Shown: positions 63,682 to 64,000 of the stretch, piece after piece | Layout: the number at the start of each line of letters is the position of its first letter | Numbering within the stretch: position 1 is the first letter of the stretch | Source: Zoroaster sp. YZ-2022 | Lineage: Eukaryota > Echinodermata > Asteroidea > Forcipulatida > Zoroasteridae | Length of the DNA stretch: 64,000 nucleotides | Reading direction: 5' to 3' | NCBI GenBank assembly: GCA_029582265.1 | Contig: CM055828.1 | Location: 30,376,459 to 30,440,458 of the forward strand | Notes under the pieces: generated by a model | The model's input: only the letters and a program-made list of their open reading frames with translations | Database searches by the model: none | Told to the model about the DNA's origin: nothing | Made by a program: the position numbers and the translations under genes

Positions 63682-63925
63682 CTATTCAACAATATCAGGA
63701 AATGCACTGTACTCATGTTCATTCAAGACAAGGTCAGATGGAATTTCTTTTGTGGTGGATTGGTTGAGACATGAAATCAGCACGGAAGGGTCTTTTTTGA
63801 GGCAGGGCTCTCTTTCGTTGTTTTTCCTGCTTATAGGTTGGATGTGATGGAAACACTGTCTGAACTGCTTGCTCAAGTAGCTTATGATGGCTCACTTTGT
63901 GGTCATCCATCTCTTGGATAAATTC
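63682..63925 (-). CDS. Possible partial exon, unknown protein
   Basis: A minus-strand acceptor (CTCATGTAG, 63926-63934) opens a frame EFIQEMDDHKVSHHKLLEQA that continues to a stop near 63722. An overlapping frame (CLNQSTTKEIPSDLVLNEHE, ending FPDIVE and TAG at 63682) is also protein-like. Either a frameshift or chance explains the overlap. No family recognised. Confidence 0.25.
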
Positions 63926-64000
63926 CTACATGAGTAATAAACACATGAAATATTTGTCTGTTATTATACACACCAAGTTATCAAAATCTATGGCTAAATA

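Overview
The window is metazoan nuclear DNA. It is AT-rich, has spliceosomal introns, tRNA-derived SINEs, hAT and foldback DNA elements, a likely solo LTR and minisatellites, and no operons or prokaryotic signals. The receptor gene type and the style of repeats suggest an invertebrate deuterostome such as an echinoderm or hemichordate. That assignment is inference and is not proven by any single sequence.

The one substantial gene lies on the minus strand from about 42.64 kb down to about 15.9 kb. It encodes a leucine-rich-repeat G-protein-coupled receptor of the relaxin-receptor / GRL101 kind (LGR type C-like). In transcript order it has a signal-peptide exon (42566-42635), an LRRNT cysteine cap exon (41374-41491), 21 separate exons each carrying one LRR (40191 down to 19590), one large exon with the complete seven-helix domain (17304-18354) and a probable cytoplasmic tail exon (15911-16081). 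Every junction from the LRRNT exon to the 7TM exon is phase 2. Twenty of the LRR exons are exactly 72 nt (24 aa). Exons can therefore be gained, lost or skipped without breaking the frame or the solenoid register. Several LRR exons sit in recent segmental duplications, including a near-identical direct repeat of about 2.46 kb and one of about 1.03 kb, and truncated pseudo-exons lie between them. This recently expanding, frame-neutral LRR cassette array is the most interesting system in the window. The joined model is 978 aa.

The rest is mostly repeats. From 1 to 1.96 kb there is a foldback-type element whose arms are 22-bp tandem repeats and whose centre is a broken DDE integrase gene. From 2.4 to 7.9 kb lie degenerate repeats, a foldback MITE and one possible exon of a SAMD3-like protein. 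A detached copy of a multi-kb repeat lies at 7.9-13.6 kb, split by a 2.08-kb solo-LTR-like insertion that itself holds a Penelope-like inverted element with hammerhead-like cores. The receptor introns contain a second copy of that Penelope-like element, a 2.1-kb minisatellite of 39-bp units, MITEs, a nested pair of hAT elements and a TA-flanked inverted-repeat element. A tandem array of the multi-kb repeat fills 43.5-61.9 kb and includes SINE insertions shared between units. The right end (61.9-64 kb) has a 20-bp minisatellite, unannotated AT-rich DNA and one possible partial exon.
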